Shown: positions 30,110-30,149 of the stretch, piece by piece
How the letters are laid out: every line of letters starts with the position of its first letter
Position numbering within the stretch: the stretch's first letter is position 1
Source: an uncultured Christensenellaceae bacterium
GTDB lineage: Bacteria; Bacillota; Clostridia; Christensenellales; Borkfalkiaceae
Assembly: GCA_910589015.1 (NCBI GenBank)
Contig: CAJUSA010000014.1
Location: 1 to 30,149 of the forward strand
Reading direction: 5' to 3'
Length of the DNA stretch: 30,149 nt
The notes under the pieces: model-generated
Told to the model about the DNA's origin: nothing
Databases searched by the model: none
What the model saw: the letters and a program-made list of their open reading frames with translations, nothing else
Made by a program: the position numbers and the translations under genes

Positions 30110-30149
30110 ATTTGGAACGCCCGTTCGCTCACTCGGCGGCACCATGGCG

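Noticed and set aside
30008..30145. A 45-codon leftward frame from an ATG at 30145, possibly continuing past the window edge
   Set aside because: It covers the terminator stem and C-rich loop of the predicted RNA, has no visible ribosome site within the window, and ends inside the 5' stem. It is kept in mind as the main alternative to the small RNA.

Overview
The window looks like a chromosomal segment of an uncultured, moderately GC-rich, Gram-positive-type bacterium of the Bacillota, probably Clostridia and possibly a Christensenellales-like gut lineage. Reasons: AGGAGG-type ribosome sites, sigma-A promoters with 17-bp spacers, lipoproteins with lipoboxes, a carbohydrate ABC transporter without its own ATPase, bacterial Ig-like surface domains, and an rplM-rpsI pair behind a short leader. 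The lineage is inferred from gene content and style only.

Layout. (1) 1-1170: a more AT-rich edge, probably the end of a mobile or phage-derived segment, with the tail of an SSB-like protein and a GIY-YIG/DUF4357 protein. (2) 1183-10269, minus strand: a six-gene carbohydrate locus. A solute-binding lipoprotein and two permeases are followed by a six-hairpin-glycosidase-like lipoprotein, an Ig-like surface protein and a TIM-barrel-like lipoprotein. One consensus promoter carrying an operator-like inverted repeat sits at 10451-10504. (3) 10609-12117, plus strand: a possible micro-ORF, a small membrane protein and a short-chain dehydrogenase. (4) 12218-17119, plus strand: a LysR regulator followed by ilvB-ilvN-ilvD for branched-chain amino acid synthesis (ilvC is not here). 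(5) 17177-20793: a double zinc-ribbon protein with an acidic tail, a large membrane lipoprotein with an acidic tail, and a divergent small protein. (6) 20800-22649, minus strand: an esterase, rpsI and rplM. (7) 22690-25086: a shortened alaS flanked on both sides by degenerate dispersed-repeat modules. (8) 25087-28639, minus strand: a compact series of HTH gene, membrane protein, cysE and cysS. (9) 28827-30149: a DeoR regulator, then a small XRE repressor facing a consensus promoter that appears to make a terminator-ended RNA of about 130 nt.

How the genes work together. The carbohydrate locus would bind and import an oligosaccharide through a two-permease ABC importer, using an ATPase encoded elsewhere, with surface lipoproteins processing the glycan outside. 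The ilv genes make acetolactate and dehydrate the dihydroxy-acid intermediates. cysE and cysS couple cysteine precursor synthesis to Cys-tRNA charging.

The most unusual signals are: the XRE repressor / small RNA module with a C-rich loop at the right edge; an apparently leaderless HTH gene at 28639; an alanyl-tRNA synthetase missing two standard modules; two divergent promoters that seem to share one palindromic -35 hexamer; and three consecutive tandem duplications beside alaS. No tRNA or rRNA gene, CRISPR array, transposase or T-box was found.
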